Assembly (NCBI GenBank): GCA_036745245.1
Contig: DAIOGN010000092.1
Span: 1 to 14,565 of the forward strand
Direction of reading: 5' to 3'
Length of the DNA stretch: 14,565 nucleotides
From: DAIOGN01 sp036745245
GTDB taxonomy: Bacteria > Zixibacteria > MSB-5A5 > JAUVRN01
In this document: piece by piece, positions 5,382 to 13,453 of the stretch
Layout: every line of letters begins with the position of its first letter
Numbering within the stretch: position 1 is the first letter of the stretch
The notes under the pieces: model-generated
Seen by the model: only the letters and a program-made list of their open reading frames with translations
Databases searched by the model: none
Told to the model about the DNA's origin: nothing
Translations under genes and position numbers: made by a program

Positions 5382-5397
5382 CATTGAGGACACTACC
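5382..5397 (-). repeat. right terminal inverted repeat
   Basis: Read on the minus strand it is GGTAGTGTCCTCAATG, one mismatch (position 12) from the left end. Confidence 0.92.
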
Positions 5398-5405
5398 CCA
5401 AATTG
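5398..5405. repeat. target-site duplication, right copy (CCAAATTG)
   Basis: An exact copy of 2578-2585, directly abutting the right inverted repeat. The undamaged duplication suggests a fairly recent single insertion with no later rearrangement. Confidence 0.92.
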
Positions 5406-5494
5406 ACATATGAGAATGGGTTACGGTGTTTCAACTCCGACGGGGGGCGCCACTTCGTTATCGGGAATCCCCCCCGAGCGGACTGGAGCGGGGT

Positions 5495-6454
5495 TCAAAC
5501 GTCAGCAAACAAATCGGTGCTGAGGTAGCGATCGCCGCGATCGGCGAACACCAGCACCACACACTTGCCGCGCCAGCGCGGCGCAAGCTTGCGAGCCGCC
5601 GCCACCGTGGCGCCCGATGAAATGCCGCAGAAGATTCCTTCCCGACGCGCCAGGGCGCGCGCTTCGCGCACCGCCGACTCGTCATCGACATACACGGTCT
5701 CGGTTACAAGCGACCGGTCGTAGATGGGTGGCACGTACTCGGGAGACACGTGGAGCAAGCCCTCGATCTTGCTCTTGGGTTTTTCGGGCTCCACGCCGAT
5801 GATTTCGATCCCCGGATTGCGTTCGCGCAGCCCGATGGCCAGGCCCATGAGCGTACCGGAAGTGCCCAGGGCCGCCACCACCGCATCGACTTTGCCCTGC
5901 GTCTGCGTCCAGATCTCCGCGGCCGTGCCCAGCGCGTGCGCCTCGGTGTTGCCGGCGCAGCCATTCTGATTGAGATAGAAGTACTTCTTCGGCTCGGCGG
6001 CCACGAGGGCCTCCACCGCCTTGATATGGCTGTTGGGATCGTCGCCCGATGTGAGCACCAGTTCCACGCCCATGTATTTCATCAGTCGCCGGCGCTCCAG
6101 ACTCTTGGATTCCGGCATGTACACACGCATGCGCAGGCCCATGAGTTGTCCGATGAGCCCCATGGCGATGCCGGTGTTGCCCGACGAAGCTTCCACCACG
6201 GTGGCGTCGGGATGGAGCGCACCTGTTGCCAGCGCGTCGCAGACGATTTTCTGCACCACGCGATCCTTCAGCGACCCGGACGGATTGCCGCCCTCCCACT
6301 TGGCCCACAGGCTGACCTGAGCCTCGCTCTCGAGCGTGGCGCCCAGGCGCCACAGGGGCGTGTTGCCGATGGCGGCCAGAACACCATCACGGTGGGTTGA
6401 CACCATTGCAGAATGAGCCTGTGGCCTGGATGCGGCAAGCTTCATGGCTGACAC
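5495..6454 (-). CDS. cysM: cysteine synthase, PLP-dependent (CysK/CysM family)
   Basis: The enzyme makes cysteine from O-acetylserine (or a related activated serine) and sulfide or thiosulfate in the cytoplasm, the last step of sulfur assimilation. The 319-residue product has the fold-type II PLP signature: GNTPLWRL at about 30-37, the PLP lysine K63 in GGNPSGSLKDR, the substrate loop SSGNTGIA at 90-97, the phosphate-binding GTSGT, and the PLP-ring serine region GISSGA. MPESKSLERRRLMKYMG is nearer to CysM than to CysK, so the symbol is tentative. I chose the GTG at 6454 because AAGGA lies about 7 nt upstream; an ATG at 6445 is the alternative, and a much longer open frame up to 6559 lacks support. 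A 157-nt gap separates it from the CBS gene upstream. Confidence 0.9.
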   Translation of the reverse strand: MSAMKLAASRPQAHSAMVSTHRDGVLAAIGNTPLWRLGATLESEAQVSLWAKWEGGNPSGSLKDRVVQKIVCDALATGALHPDATVVEASSGNTGIAMGLIGQLMGLRMRVYMPESKSLERRRLMKYMGVELVLTSGDDPNSHIKAVEALVAAEPKKYFYLNQNGCAGNTEAHALGTAAEIWTQTQGKVDAVVAALGTSGTLMGLAIGLRERNPGIEIIGVEPEKPKSKIEGLLHVSPEYVPPIYDRSLVTETVYVDDESAVREARALARREGIFCGISSGATVAAARKLAPRWRGKCVVLVFADRGDRYLSTDLFADV

Positions 6455-6611
6455 GAATTCTTCCTTCTGAGTTCCCGGAACCCTCGCTCCGGTGCATGTC
6501 CGTGTGAGCCGTGCCCACCCGGTGTGAAGAGCCCTCGTCCCTCCTGCGCCATGGTACACCCGACCACCATTCTACGGCCAGCTTTTTTGTGCACGAGACG
6601 TGGGACAAAAA

Positions 6612-7910
6612 TCAGGTCCGGCTCGCCATGGCTTCGGCCTCCGACGCACCCGCCGGCAGTCGGGACACCCGCACAGAGACGATGCGCTGGCCGTCCATCT
6701 TCTCAACGATCCAGCGCAGCCCCCGATGTTTCAGCATCTGCCCTTCGGTGGGCAGTCCCCCGACCTGATCGTAAATCAAGCCGGACACCGTATCAAACTC
6801 CTGGTCGGGCAAAGAGAAGTCGAGCGCGTCGTTGAGATCGGCCAGGGACACCACACCGGAGACACGCCAGCTGTGGGATCCGGCCGGCTGAATGGGGTGC
6901 TCATCCAGGTCGTCCGTGGGGCCGATTTCTCCCACCACCTCTTCCACGATGTCTTCCAGGGTCACCAGGCCTGCGGTTCCGCCGTGCTCGTCCACCACGA
7001 TCGCCAGGTGGGATCGGGCCGTCCTCAGCTCGCGCAGAAGGTCGGCCACGTTCTTCGACTCCGGCACCACGTAGGGTTTTCGGATGAAGGAGGAGAGAGT
7101 CGTCCGGGACTCCTCCTCCGGCGCCAGGAGATACAGATCCTGAACGTGCACCACGCCGATGATGCGGTCGATGTCCTCTTCGTACACGGGCAGCCGCAGA
7201 TAGCCTTCACGGCGCACGCACTCTCGTACTTCGGCCAGCGTCGCCGTGTGCGGCACCGCGACCATGTCCACCCGCGGCACCATGATCTCGCGCACTTCCG
7301 TCTGGTCGAGCTCGAGCACGCCGCGAATCATGCTCACCTCTTCGCGATCGAGGATGGGCTCGTCGAGCCCCGCGGTTTCCGCCAGGGTTTCGAGGGCCCG
7401 CTCCACCACCGTGCCCACCCCCGGGTCCGGGTGGTCGGGCGTACTGCGGCGAAGCGAGAGCGCCACCGCCACCAGGGGCCGGTACAGCACATAGCTGGCG
7501 CGCACGAGCCCCGGCACACTGAGGTAGGCGTTGCGCCAGATCTCGAAGCGGGAGAAACGCGGCACGGCCTCGGTCACGAACACGAAGGCAATCCAGGTGG
7601 CCCCCACAAAGACGACCTGCAACATGAGCCGAGGTGCCGGCCAGGCGGCCGTTGCGAGCTCGGCCAGCTGAAGCGCCAGCCCCAGAAGACACACGAGCAG
7701 GAGAGCGGCAAAGGAGTCGGTGGCGAATTGCAGGGCCTGCGGGTCGGCCGTGAGCCGGACCACCGCCAGGCGTCGATCCTCCGGGAATCTCGCAAGCAGC
7801 TCGCCGTAGGCGTGCCGGTCGAGGTACGCGAGGTTACGGGCGAAGGCGGTGACCAGGGCCACGAGAAGTCCCACGCCGAACAGCAACAGCCAGAGCCAGG
7901 CGAGACTCAT
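6612..7910 (-). CDS. CNNM/HlyC-CorC family CBS-domain membrane protein
   Basis: Members of this family are integral membrane proteins linked to magnesium/cobalt transport or homeostasis; none is a haemolysin in the strict sense. The 432-residue product starts with hydrophobic segments at about 4-22, 64-84 and 97-116 that form a CNNM-type membrane domain. Two CBS repeats follow at about 205-330 (start VREIMVPRVDMVAVP, end TLEDIVEEVVGEI), then a CorC/HlyC C-terminal domain at about 345-425 (FDTVSGLIYDQVGGLP). The start ATG overlaps the ybeY stop (ATGA), so the two are co-translated. Position after phoH and ybeY matches E. coli ybeZ-ybeY-ybeX, where ybeX is the CorC-like member, though that protein lacks the membrane part. 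Confidence 0.92.
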   Translation of the reverse strand: MSLAWLWLLLFGVGLLVALVTAFARNLAYLDRHAYGELLARFPEDRRLAVVRLTADPQALQFATDSFAALLLVCLLGLALQLAELATAAWPAPRLMLQVVFVGATWIAFVFVTEAVPRFSRFEIWRNAYLSVPGLVRASYVLYRPLVAVALSLRRSTPDHPDPGVGTVVERALETLAETAGLDEPILDREEVSMIRGVLELDQTEVREIMVPRVDMVAVPHTATLAEVRECVRREGYLRLPVYEEDIDRIIGVVHVQDLYLLAPEEESRTTLSSFIRKPYVVPESKNVADLLRELRTARSHLAIVVDEHGGTAGLVTLEDIVEEVVGEIGPTDDLDEHPIQPAGSHSWRVSGVVSLADLNDALDFSLPDQEFDTVSGLIYDQVGGLPTEGQMLKHRGLRWIVEKMDGQRIVSVRVSRLPAGASEAEAMASRT

Positions 7911-8308
7911 CTGAGCCGTCCAAGGTAGTGGCGCTCGCGGGCCCTCATGCGGCGTGCTTCGTTGAGCTTTTTGTGGTCGTGTCCCACCAGGTGCAGCACC
8001 CCGTGCACCACCAGGCGCGCAAGCTCGAGATGAAGCGAATGCCGGTAGCGTTGGGCCTGGCGTTTCGCCTGCGGAACGGAGAGGTAGATCTCTCCGCCGT
8101 CCGGCACCACTCCACTCACACCCGGCACGTTGAAGCTGAGCACGTCCGTGGTGCGGTCGAGTCGACGATAGCGCCGATTGAGGTGCCTCACCAGCTCATC
8201 GTCGGCGAAGATGATCTTCACGTCGAGGGCTCCTCCCTCGCCTGCGAGCACCCGCCGGGCCAGAAGCGATAGACGCCGGCCTTGAACAGCCGGCCCGGGA
8301 GAGGCCAT
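7907..8308 (-). CDS. ybeY: endoribonuclease YbeY, rRNA maturation factor
   Basis: YbeY is a single-strand-specific metallo-endoribonuclease that takes part in 16S rRNA 3' end maturation and 70S quality control. The 133-residue product has the zinc motif HGVLHLVGHDH with H102, H106 and H112, preceded by TTDVLSFNVPG and GGEIYLSVPQA, both family hallmarks. I chose the ATG at 8308; a GTG at 8320 gives four more residues but almost no room for a ribosome site. The gene starts 14 nt after the 7TM-HD stop and overlaps the CBS gene by 4 nt. The same frame stays open far upstream through the 7TM-HD gene; that is a high-GC artefact and not part of this protein. Confidence 0.95.
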   Translation of the reverse strand: MASPGPAVQGRRLSLLARRVLAGEGGALDVKIIFADDELVRHLNRRYRRLDRTTDVLSFNVPGVSGVVPDGGEIYLSVPQAKRQAQRYRHSLHLELARLVVHGVLHLVGHDHKKLNEARRMRARERHYLGRLR

Positions 8309-8322
8309 GTAGGAACGCACCC

Positions 8323-10515
8323 TCACCCCAGGATCGCTTCCCGTTTGCGGGCGTCCGCATCCACCTGCTCGGGATAGCGGATCCGGCCGTGAAACGCTCC
8401 CAAAAGCAGGTGTACGAACGCGTCTTCGATGCGCGAGAGATCGGCCAGGGTCAGAGGGCAGTCGGAGAGCTGGCCGGCCATGAACTTGTCGGTGACCACC
8501 TGGTGAATGGCGCTGCGGAGGCGATTGGGGCGCGGATCGTCCAGCGTGCGCGACACCGCCTCGACAGAATCCGCGAGCATGAGAATCGCCGTCTCCTTGA
8601 GCTTCGGCTTGGGGCCGGGATAGCGGAAGTCCGCATCGGGAATATCGTGCCCCGCCTGTTCCATCGCCTTGCGGTGGAAATACGACATGAGCGTGGTGCC
8701 ATGGTGCTGCTCGATGAAGTCGATGATGACCGCGGGGAGCTTCGCCTCGCGCGCCAGATCGGCTCCCGATTTGATGTGGGCCGCGAGGATGAGCGCGCTC
8801 ATGGAAGGGGCCAGCCCCTCGTGCTTGTTCTTGCGACCCATCTGGTTTTCCACGAAATACTCCGGCTTTTCCATCTTGCCGATGTCGTGGAAATACGCTC
8901 CCACACGTGCCAAAAGTGGGTTGGCCCCCACCGACTCGGCCGCCGCCTCGCAGAGATTCGCCACCAGGATGGAATGGTGATACGTTCCGGGCGCGGCCAC
9001 CGCGAGCCGGCGCAGGAGCGGATGGTTCATGTCGGCCAGTTCGAGCAACGTGATGTCGGTGGTGAGCCGGAATGTGCTTTCGAGAAACGAGAGCGAGAAA
9101 ATGGCGAGCCCGGGCGAGAGCACGCCGTTGAGCACTCCGTACCCGGCGCACAATAGCAACGGATCCGTGGGGGCGAACCGCAAGGATTCCAAAAGCAGGA
9201 TGAGCACGCCGTACGTGGCGGCCAGCACCACGATCGGGCGATAAAACTGGTGCCGTTTGCGCACGTTTCGCACCGCGAGGCATGCGACCGTGCAGGCGAT
9301 CACCGAGAGCAGGACGGGTGCGAAGTCGAACCCCAGCAACACCCCCTGCGCCAGAGACAAGAACACGCCGAACACCAGGCCCACGCCTGCCGACATGAGG
9401 ATGGTGGATAGCATCGCGGCCACCGTGACCGGCCACAGATATCCCGAGATATCCCAGCGGAAATGGATCAGGTAGAGCATCGCCAGTTCGAAGGTGTACA
9501 GCGTGGCCAGACACAACAACGTACGCGGCTGCGAGAACACGCCCGGACGCACCAGGTCCAAGGCCAGTCCGAGTCCGGAGAACAGCACCAGGAGAAAGAG
9601 CCCGCGTGCGAGACCGGGCAACAGGCGCTCGTACAGGGAAGCATCCCCCGAGGCCGTCTGACGTGCCAAGGCCAGGGCCTCCAGGCCCTGAAGGTGCCGG
9701 GGCGTGATGCGCTCTCCCGCCCGCACGATGTACTCGTCCTTGAGGATCAAACCCTTGTTTTCGGGGATGGCCGCCAGCGCCATTCCCTGGCGGCGCTCCG
9801 TGGCTTTCATGTCGAAGCTCAGGTTGGGAACGAGCCACTGCCGGGCCAGTTCGTACAGCGCCGGACGCATCGCCGAATCGGTCACCGCCTCCGTCAATGC
9901 ACGCCTGAGAATCATCTGGGCGGCGGGGATGTCGAGCAAATGCTCGCGCCTCACCAGGGTTTCGAACTCGGCACGCAGAATGGCGGCCGTTGCGTTTTCG
10001 GAGAGCGGCAACTCGGTCGTGTTCCGCAACAGCCCGAAGCGATAGATCGCCCCGAAGGCCGAGTCGATGGCCGCCTCGGCGCGCGTGAGGTCGGTGGCCC
10101 GAAGGTCCTGCAACCGGGACGGAACCGTGACGTGAGGGAAGCCAAGCAGCAGGTCGTCCCAGAGGCGCCGCCCCGCCCCCACGTGCTCGAGCAGCGTAAA
10201 GAAGGCTTCGCGCTCGCGACCTATGGAATCGAGTCGGTGCTCATCGTAACGGAGAACGAGCGGTACGGATTGCAGAGCCGAATCACGCAGGGATTCGAGC
10301 TCGGCCTGCGTGCGCCGGATCGGCAGCGTGCTGGGGGCCTGCACGTCTTCGGTGGCGACGTCGCCCACCCGGGGCAGCACACGCGCCATCTGCGGGCGCA
10401 GCGGAAAGAGCAGGAGCGTGGCCGGCACCAGTACAGCGGCCAGCGCCAGGCCGAGAAAGTGGCTGCGCCAGAACGGAACGGGCGCGGGGCCCCCGTTGTC
10501 AGTGGCCTTGTTCAT
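8323..10515 (-). CDS. 7TM-HD phosphodiesterase, PgpH/YqfF type
   Basis: PgpH of Listeria, the characterised relative, hydrolyses the second messenger c-di-AMP; this substrate is inferred here. The 730-residue protein has an N-terminal membrane segment (about 17-37), an extracytoplasmic 7TMR-HDED domain (about 40-270), a run of seven hydrophobic segments (about 290-480) and a cytoplasmic HD domain from about 497. HD landmarks are PGTYHHSILVANLCEAAA, GAYFHDIGK with H543-D544, FIEQHHGT and LMLADSVEA. I chose the ATG at 10515 (MNKATDNGG), which overlaps phoH by 17 nt, over an open extension to 10554 inside phoH. Linkage between phoH and ybeY is common for this family. Confidence 0.93.
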   Translation of the reverse strand: MNKATDNGGPAPVPFWRSHFLGLALAAVLVPATLLLFPLRPQMARVLPRVGDVATEDVQAPSTLPIRRTQAELESLRDSALQSVPLVLRYDEHRLDSIGREREAFFTLLEHVGAGRRLWDDLLLGFPHVTVPSRLQDLRATDLTRAEAAIDSAFGAIYRFGLLRNTTELPLSENATAAILRAEFETLVRREHLLDIPAAQMILRRALTEAVTDSAMRPALYELARQWLVPNLSFDMKATERRQGMALAAIPENKGLILKDEYIVRAGERITPRHLQGLEALALARQTASGDASLYERLLPGLARGLFLLVLFSGLGLALDLVRPGVFSQPRTLLCLATLYTFELAMLYLIHFRWDISGYLWPVTVAAMLSTILMSAGVGLVFGVFLSLAQGVLLGFDFAPVLLSVIACTVACLAVRNVRKRHQFYRPIVVLAATYGVLILLLESLRFAPTDPLLLCAGYGVLNGVLSPGLAIFSLSFLESTFRLTTDITLLELADMNHPLLRRLAVAAPGTYHHSILVANLCEAAAESVGANPLLARVGAYFHDIGKMEKPEYFVENQMGRKNKHEGLAPSMSALILAAHIKSGADLAREAKLPAVIIDFIEQHHGTTLMSYFHRKAMEQAGHDIPDADFRYPGPKPKLKETAILMLADSVEAVSRTLDDPRPNRLRSAIHQVVTDKFMAGQLSDCPLTLADLSRIEDAFVHLLLGAFHGRIRYPEQVDADARKREAILG

Positions 10516-11491
10516 CCGGTTCCCGGGATTCGTAGCGATCGTAGGCGCGCACAATCTGCTGCACCAGCCGGTGTCTCACCACATCCTTGTCTGTGAGATA
10601 GCAGAAGTGAATGCCGGCCTCGCCTGACAGCACCTCCTGGGCCTGCAACAGTCCGGACTGTTCGCGGCTCACCAGGTCGATCTGCGTCACGTCGCCCGTG
10701 ATCACGGCGCGGCTCCCGATGCCCAGGCGGGTGAGAAACATCTTCATCTGGGCTCGCGTGGTGTTTTGCGCCTCGTCGAGGATGACGAAGGCGGAGTTGA
10801 GCGTGCGCCCGCGCATGAAGGCGAGCGGCACGATTTCGATCGTGCCCTGCTCCAGGTATTGCTGGATGCGGTCGCTGGGCATCATGTCGTGCAGGGCGTC
10901 GTACACCGGCCGCAGATAGGGATCCACCTTGGCGCGCAGGTCGCCCGGCAAGAACCCCAGGGATTCGCCGGCTTCCACGGCGGGTCGCACCAGCACGATG
11001 CGCTGCACTGAGTGACGGCGCAGTTCGCCCAGGGCCGCCGCCACCGCCAGATACGTCTTCCCCGTGCCCGCCGGCCCGATGACAAAGACGAGATCCTCCT
11101 GCGCAATGGCCTCGAGGTACTGAGCCTGGCCCAGGGTCTTGGCTTTGATCACCCCGTGCGAGCGGGTGTGAAGCAGGCCCTGCGGCGGAAGCGCCGCCTG
11201 CGGACCCTTGCCATCGGACTTGATCATGTCGATGGCGTAGTCGAGATACTGCCGGCTGATCTCACCTTCCTTCTCGAGCCGCTCGGCCAGATCTGCGAAC
11301 AGACGCTCGACCCGGGTCACCTCGACCTGAGGTCCCCGGATCGTGACCTGATCACCCCGGGCCAGAACCTCCACAGGGAACTGGCTCTCGATGACCCTTA
11401 GATGATGATCGTGCTGGCCGAACAGAAGGCGGGGGTCGGACCCCGCCAGCGATATCTTGCTTTCGAATGGTCGAGTTTCAGGACTCGTAAT
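10499..11491 (-). CDS. phoH: PhoH-family ATPase (YbeZ-like), probable ATT start
   Basis: PhoH/YbeZ is an RNA-associated P-loop ATPase that works with YbeY. Numbered from the ATT, the protein has 330 residues, with Walker A GPAGTGKT at 139-146, Walker B FVILDEAQN around D239-E240, and the sensor-type VITGDVTQID. The first ordinary start (GTG at 11374) gives 291 residues but cuts off a conserved N-terminal segment: the frame upstream reads KISLAGSDPRLLFGQHDHHL, characteristic of PhoH. Between that segment and the in-frame stop at 11527-11525 there is no ATG, GTG or TTG. An ATT at 11491 stands 5 nt after GGAG and is the best candidate; CTG at 11449 is another. The gene is certain, the start is not. 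Confidence 0.88.
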   Translation of the reverse strand: MTSPETRPFESKISLAGSDPRLLFGQHDHHLRVIESQFPVEVLARGDQVTIRGPQVEVTRVERLFADLAERLEKEGEISRQYLDYAIDMIKSDGKGPQAALPPQGLLHTRSHGVIKAKTLGQAQYLEAIAQEDLVFVIGPAGTGKTYLAVAAALGELRRHSVQRIVLVRPAVEAGESLGFLPGDLRAKVDPYLRPVYDALHDMMPSDRIQQYLEQGTIEIVPLAFMRGRTLNSAFVILDEAQNTTRAQMKMFLTRLGIGSRAVITGDVTQIDLVSREQSGLLQAQEVLSGEAGIHFCYLTDKDVVRHRLVQQIVRAYDRYESREPDEQGH

Positions 11492-11537
11492 GGTTTCTCC
11501 GTGACCCGGAATGATCTCCCGGCCTCATGGACCTTTC

Positions 11538-11565
11538 AATATACGGGAAAGCCTCAGGCCGGCAA
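11538..11565 (-). promoter_or_regulatory. possible phoH promoter
   Basis: TTGCCG (11565-11560), 16 nt, TATATT (11543-11538) on the minus strand in the aspS-phoH gap. It would start transcription near 11531, about 40 nt before the proposed ATT start. The -35 is weak. A 6-bp stem AAGCCT/AGGCTT in the same place is too weak and lacks the U-run of a good aspS terminator. Confidence 0.4.
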
Positions 11566-11581
11566 AGGCTTACCGCCAATA

Positions 11582-13417
11582 CTAGGTATCGGCGCGGCCG
11601 CCGCGAACCACCAGCCCTAGTTCGGCCAGCTGTTCGGGCTCCAGAAAGGTGGGGGAGCCGTCCATAAGCGACTGAGCCTGAGCGGTTTTCGGAAAGGCTA
11701 TGACTTCGCGGATGGAATCGGTGCCGGAGATGAGTGCGACCAGCCGGTCGAGTCCGAGGGCGATGCCGCCGTGGGGCGGGGCCCCGAACTCGAGCGCTTC
11801 AAGAAGAAAACCGAACATGCGTTCGGCGCGGTGGTCGTCGATGCCCAGCACGTTGAGGACCTTCTGCTGCACCGGTCGCTGATTGTTGCGGATTCCGCCG
11901 GAGGCCAGTTCTGACCCGTTGAGTACCAGGTCGTACTGCTGCGCCCGCATGCGGGACCAGGGATGATCGGGATGGCCGAGTGCGAGCGCGCTCGTGAACC
12001 CTTCATCCAACAGTTCGAAGTCCTCCGCCAACGGCGCTGAGACGATGTTGTGCATGGCATCGTAGCCACCGCGCTCGGGATTGAACTCGAACAACGGGAA
12101 CTCGCGCACCCAGAGGAAGCGCCACGCACCGGACGCCGCCAGGCCCTGGGACCGGCCGATCTGAGTTCGAAGCCTGCCCAATACAGAAAGCGCCGTGGCG
12201 CGCACGTCGGCCACCAAAAGCACCACGTCTCCCTCGCGACAGGCGGACACCTCCCACAATCGTTCGAGTTCGGACGGAGAGAGAAACTTGGCGGCGGGTC
12301 CGCGGGGGCCGTCGGCCTGCCGCGCCAGCCACACGAGTCCGCGGGCGCCGGCTTCCTTGGCGGATTCGGTGAGCCCATCGAAATCCTTCCGTGAGAGCGC
12401 AGCGCCGCCAGGCACGGTGAATCCAAAAACCGCGCCGCCACTCTTGAGCGCTGTGGCGAAGGCGGCAAACTCCGTGGCCGCGAAGACGGTCCCCGCGTCG
12501 AACAACTCCAGACCGAAACGCATATCGGGCTTGTCTGAACCGAACCGTTCCATGGCCTCACGATAGGTGAGGCGCGGGAACGGGGGCGAAAGTTCGATTC
12601 CGGCCGACTGTTTGAAGGCGGTGGCCACCATCGGTTCGATCGTGGCGAAGATGTCGTCCTCGGTGACGAACGACATCTCCACGTCGATCTGGGTATGTTC
12701 GGGCTGGCGGTCGGCGCGCAGGTCTTCATCGCGCAGGCAGCGGGCAATCTGGAAGTAGCGGTCAAACCCGGAGACCATCAGGATCTGCTTGAGCAGCTGC
12801 GGCGACTGCGGCAGCGCGTAGAACTTGCCGCGATGCACGCGGCTGGGCACCACGTAGTCGCGCGCGCCTTCCGGCGTGCTGCGCATGAGCATGGGAGTTT
12901 CGATCTCGAGAAAACCCATCCGGTCGAACCAGTCGCGTACGGACTTGGCGAAACGGTGCCGCAGGATGATGCGATCGCGCAGGGGGCCCCGGCGCAGATC
13001 GAGGTAGCGGTAGCGCAGTCGCAGATCCTCGTTGGCCTGCGTGTCGTCTTCGATTTCGAAGGGCGGCGTGCGCGACGGGTTGAGCAGGGCGAACTCCGTC
13101 ACGTTGACTTCGATTTCGCCCGTGGACAGCGCCGGGTTGCTCGTGCCCTGCGGCCGCTCGGCCACCTTCCCGCGCACGGCCACCACGAACTCCGAGCGCA
13201 AGCGGCCTGCCTCGGCCACGCGGTCGGGAGGTAGCAGTTCCGGACGGAACACGACCTGGGTGACGCCGTAGCGGTCACGCAGGTCGATGAAGTTGAGCCC
13301 GCCGAGATCGCGCCAGCCTCCCACCCAGCCGTTGAGCGTGCACTCCGTCCCCACGTGGCTCTTCGTGAGTTCACCGCAGGTGTGCGTGCGTTTCCAGTGG
13401 GCGATATGCGTGGTCAT
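11582..13417 (-). CDS. aspS: aspartyl-tRNA synthetase, bacterial type
   Basis: This class II synthetase charges tRNA-Asp. The 611-residue protein has an N-terminal OB anticodon-binding domain (about 1-115, with GWVGGWRDLGGLNFIDLRDR), the catalytic core with the bacterial GAD insertion, motif 2 at about 224-247 (FQIARCLRDEDLRADRQPEH) and motif 3 at 549-560 (HGGIALGLDRLV). Leu38 stands at the place where some non-discriminating enzymes carry His, which leans toward a tRNA-Asp-specific enzyme, but one residue does not settle it. The ATG is the first in-frame start giving the expected N-terminus, but no Shine-Dalgarno is visible before it. It follows hisS after 36 nt, so the two are likely co-transcribed, a common arrangement. 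Confidence 0.97.
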   Translation of the reverse strand: MTTHIAHWKRTHTCGELTKSHVGTECTLNGWVGGWRDLGGLNFIDLRDRYGVTQVVFRPELLPPDRVAEAGRLRSEFVVAVRGKVAERPQGTSNPALSTGEIEVNVTEFALLNPSRTPPFEIEDDTQANEDLRLRYRYLDLRRGPLRDRIILRHRFAKSVRDWFDRMGFLEIETPMLMRSTPEGARDYVVPSRVHRGKFYALPQSPQLLKQILMVSGFDRYFQIARCLRDEDLRADRQPEHTQIDVEMSFVTEDDIFATIEPMVATAFKQSAGIELSPPFPRLTYREAMERFGSDKPDMRFGLELFDAGTVFAATEFAAFATALKSGGAVFGFTVPGGAALSRKDFDGLTESAKEAGARGLVWLARQADGPRGPAAKFLSPSELERLWEVSACREGDVVLLVADVRATALSVLGRLRTQIGRSQGLAASGAWRFLWVREFPLFEFNPERGGYDAMHNIVSAPLAEDFELLDEGFTSALALGHPDHPWSRMRAQQYDLVLNGSELASGGIRNNQRPVQQKVLNVLGIDDHRAERMFGFLLEALEFGAPPHGGIALGLDRLVALISGTDSIREVIAFPKTAQAQSLMDGSPTFLEPEQLAELGLVVRGGRADT

Positions 13418-13453
13418 GGGTGGTTGGGGAACCGTGTTGGGCGGATCGCGCGT

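Larger units (their letters stand above)
2586..5397 (+). mobile_element. IS1-family insertion element with passenger genes, 2,812 bp, complete
   Basis: The element is bounded by inverted ends beginning GGTAGTGTCC and flanked by an exact 8-bp direct repeat, so both ends are seen directly. It contains one intact IS1-type DDE transposase gene at 3567-4385, read left to right. It also holds, left of the transposase, a coiled-coil/winged-helix gene and a likely antisense small RNA, and right of it a 42-codon gene and a convergent membrane protein / Cas2-like pair. Base composition is clearly lower in GC than the host genes. A classical IS1 is about 0.8 kb with a frameshifted insA-insB; this one is more than three times longer and its transposase is a single ORF. 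It sits between the cysteine synthase gene and rnr; removing it and one target copy leaves about 177 bp of ordinary intergenic DNA. Confidence 0.93.

Noticed and set aside
2586..5397. A composite transposon made of two insertion sequences
   Set aside because: Only one transposase gene is present and the two ends are simple 16-bp inverted repeats, so it is a single element with cargo.
5406..5494. A terminator for the cysteine synthase gene in the right flank of the insertion
   Set aside because: Only a 5-bp stem (TCGGG/CCCGA) without U-run is seen on the minus strand; not enough to call.
6444..6553. A 36-codon upstream frame whose TGA overlaps an ATG of the cysteine synthase (possible leader peptide)
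   Set aside because: Weak ribosome site, Gly/Arg/His-rich translation with only one Cys, no attenuator-like hairpins seen; likely chance in GC-rich DNA.
6600..7928. A 442-codon plus-strand frame opposite the CBS gene
   Set aside because: Exact antisense of a well-supported gene, His/Arg/Gln-rich translation without recognisable domain; a mirror frame of codon bias.
7907..9838. A 643-codon open frame on the minus strand continuing into ybeY
   Set aside because: Only the last 133 codons resemble a protein family (YbeY). The rest is an alternative frame of the 7TM-HD gene, open because of high GC, with low-complexity Arg/Gly/Pro-rich translation.
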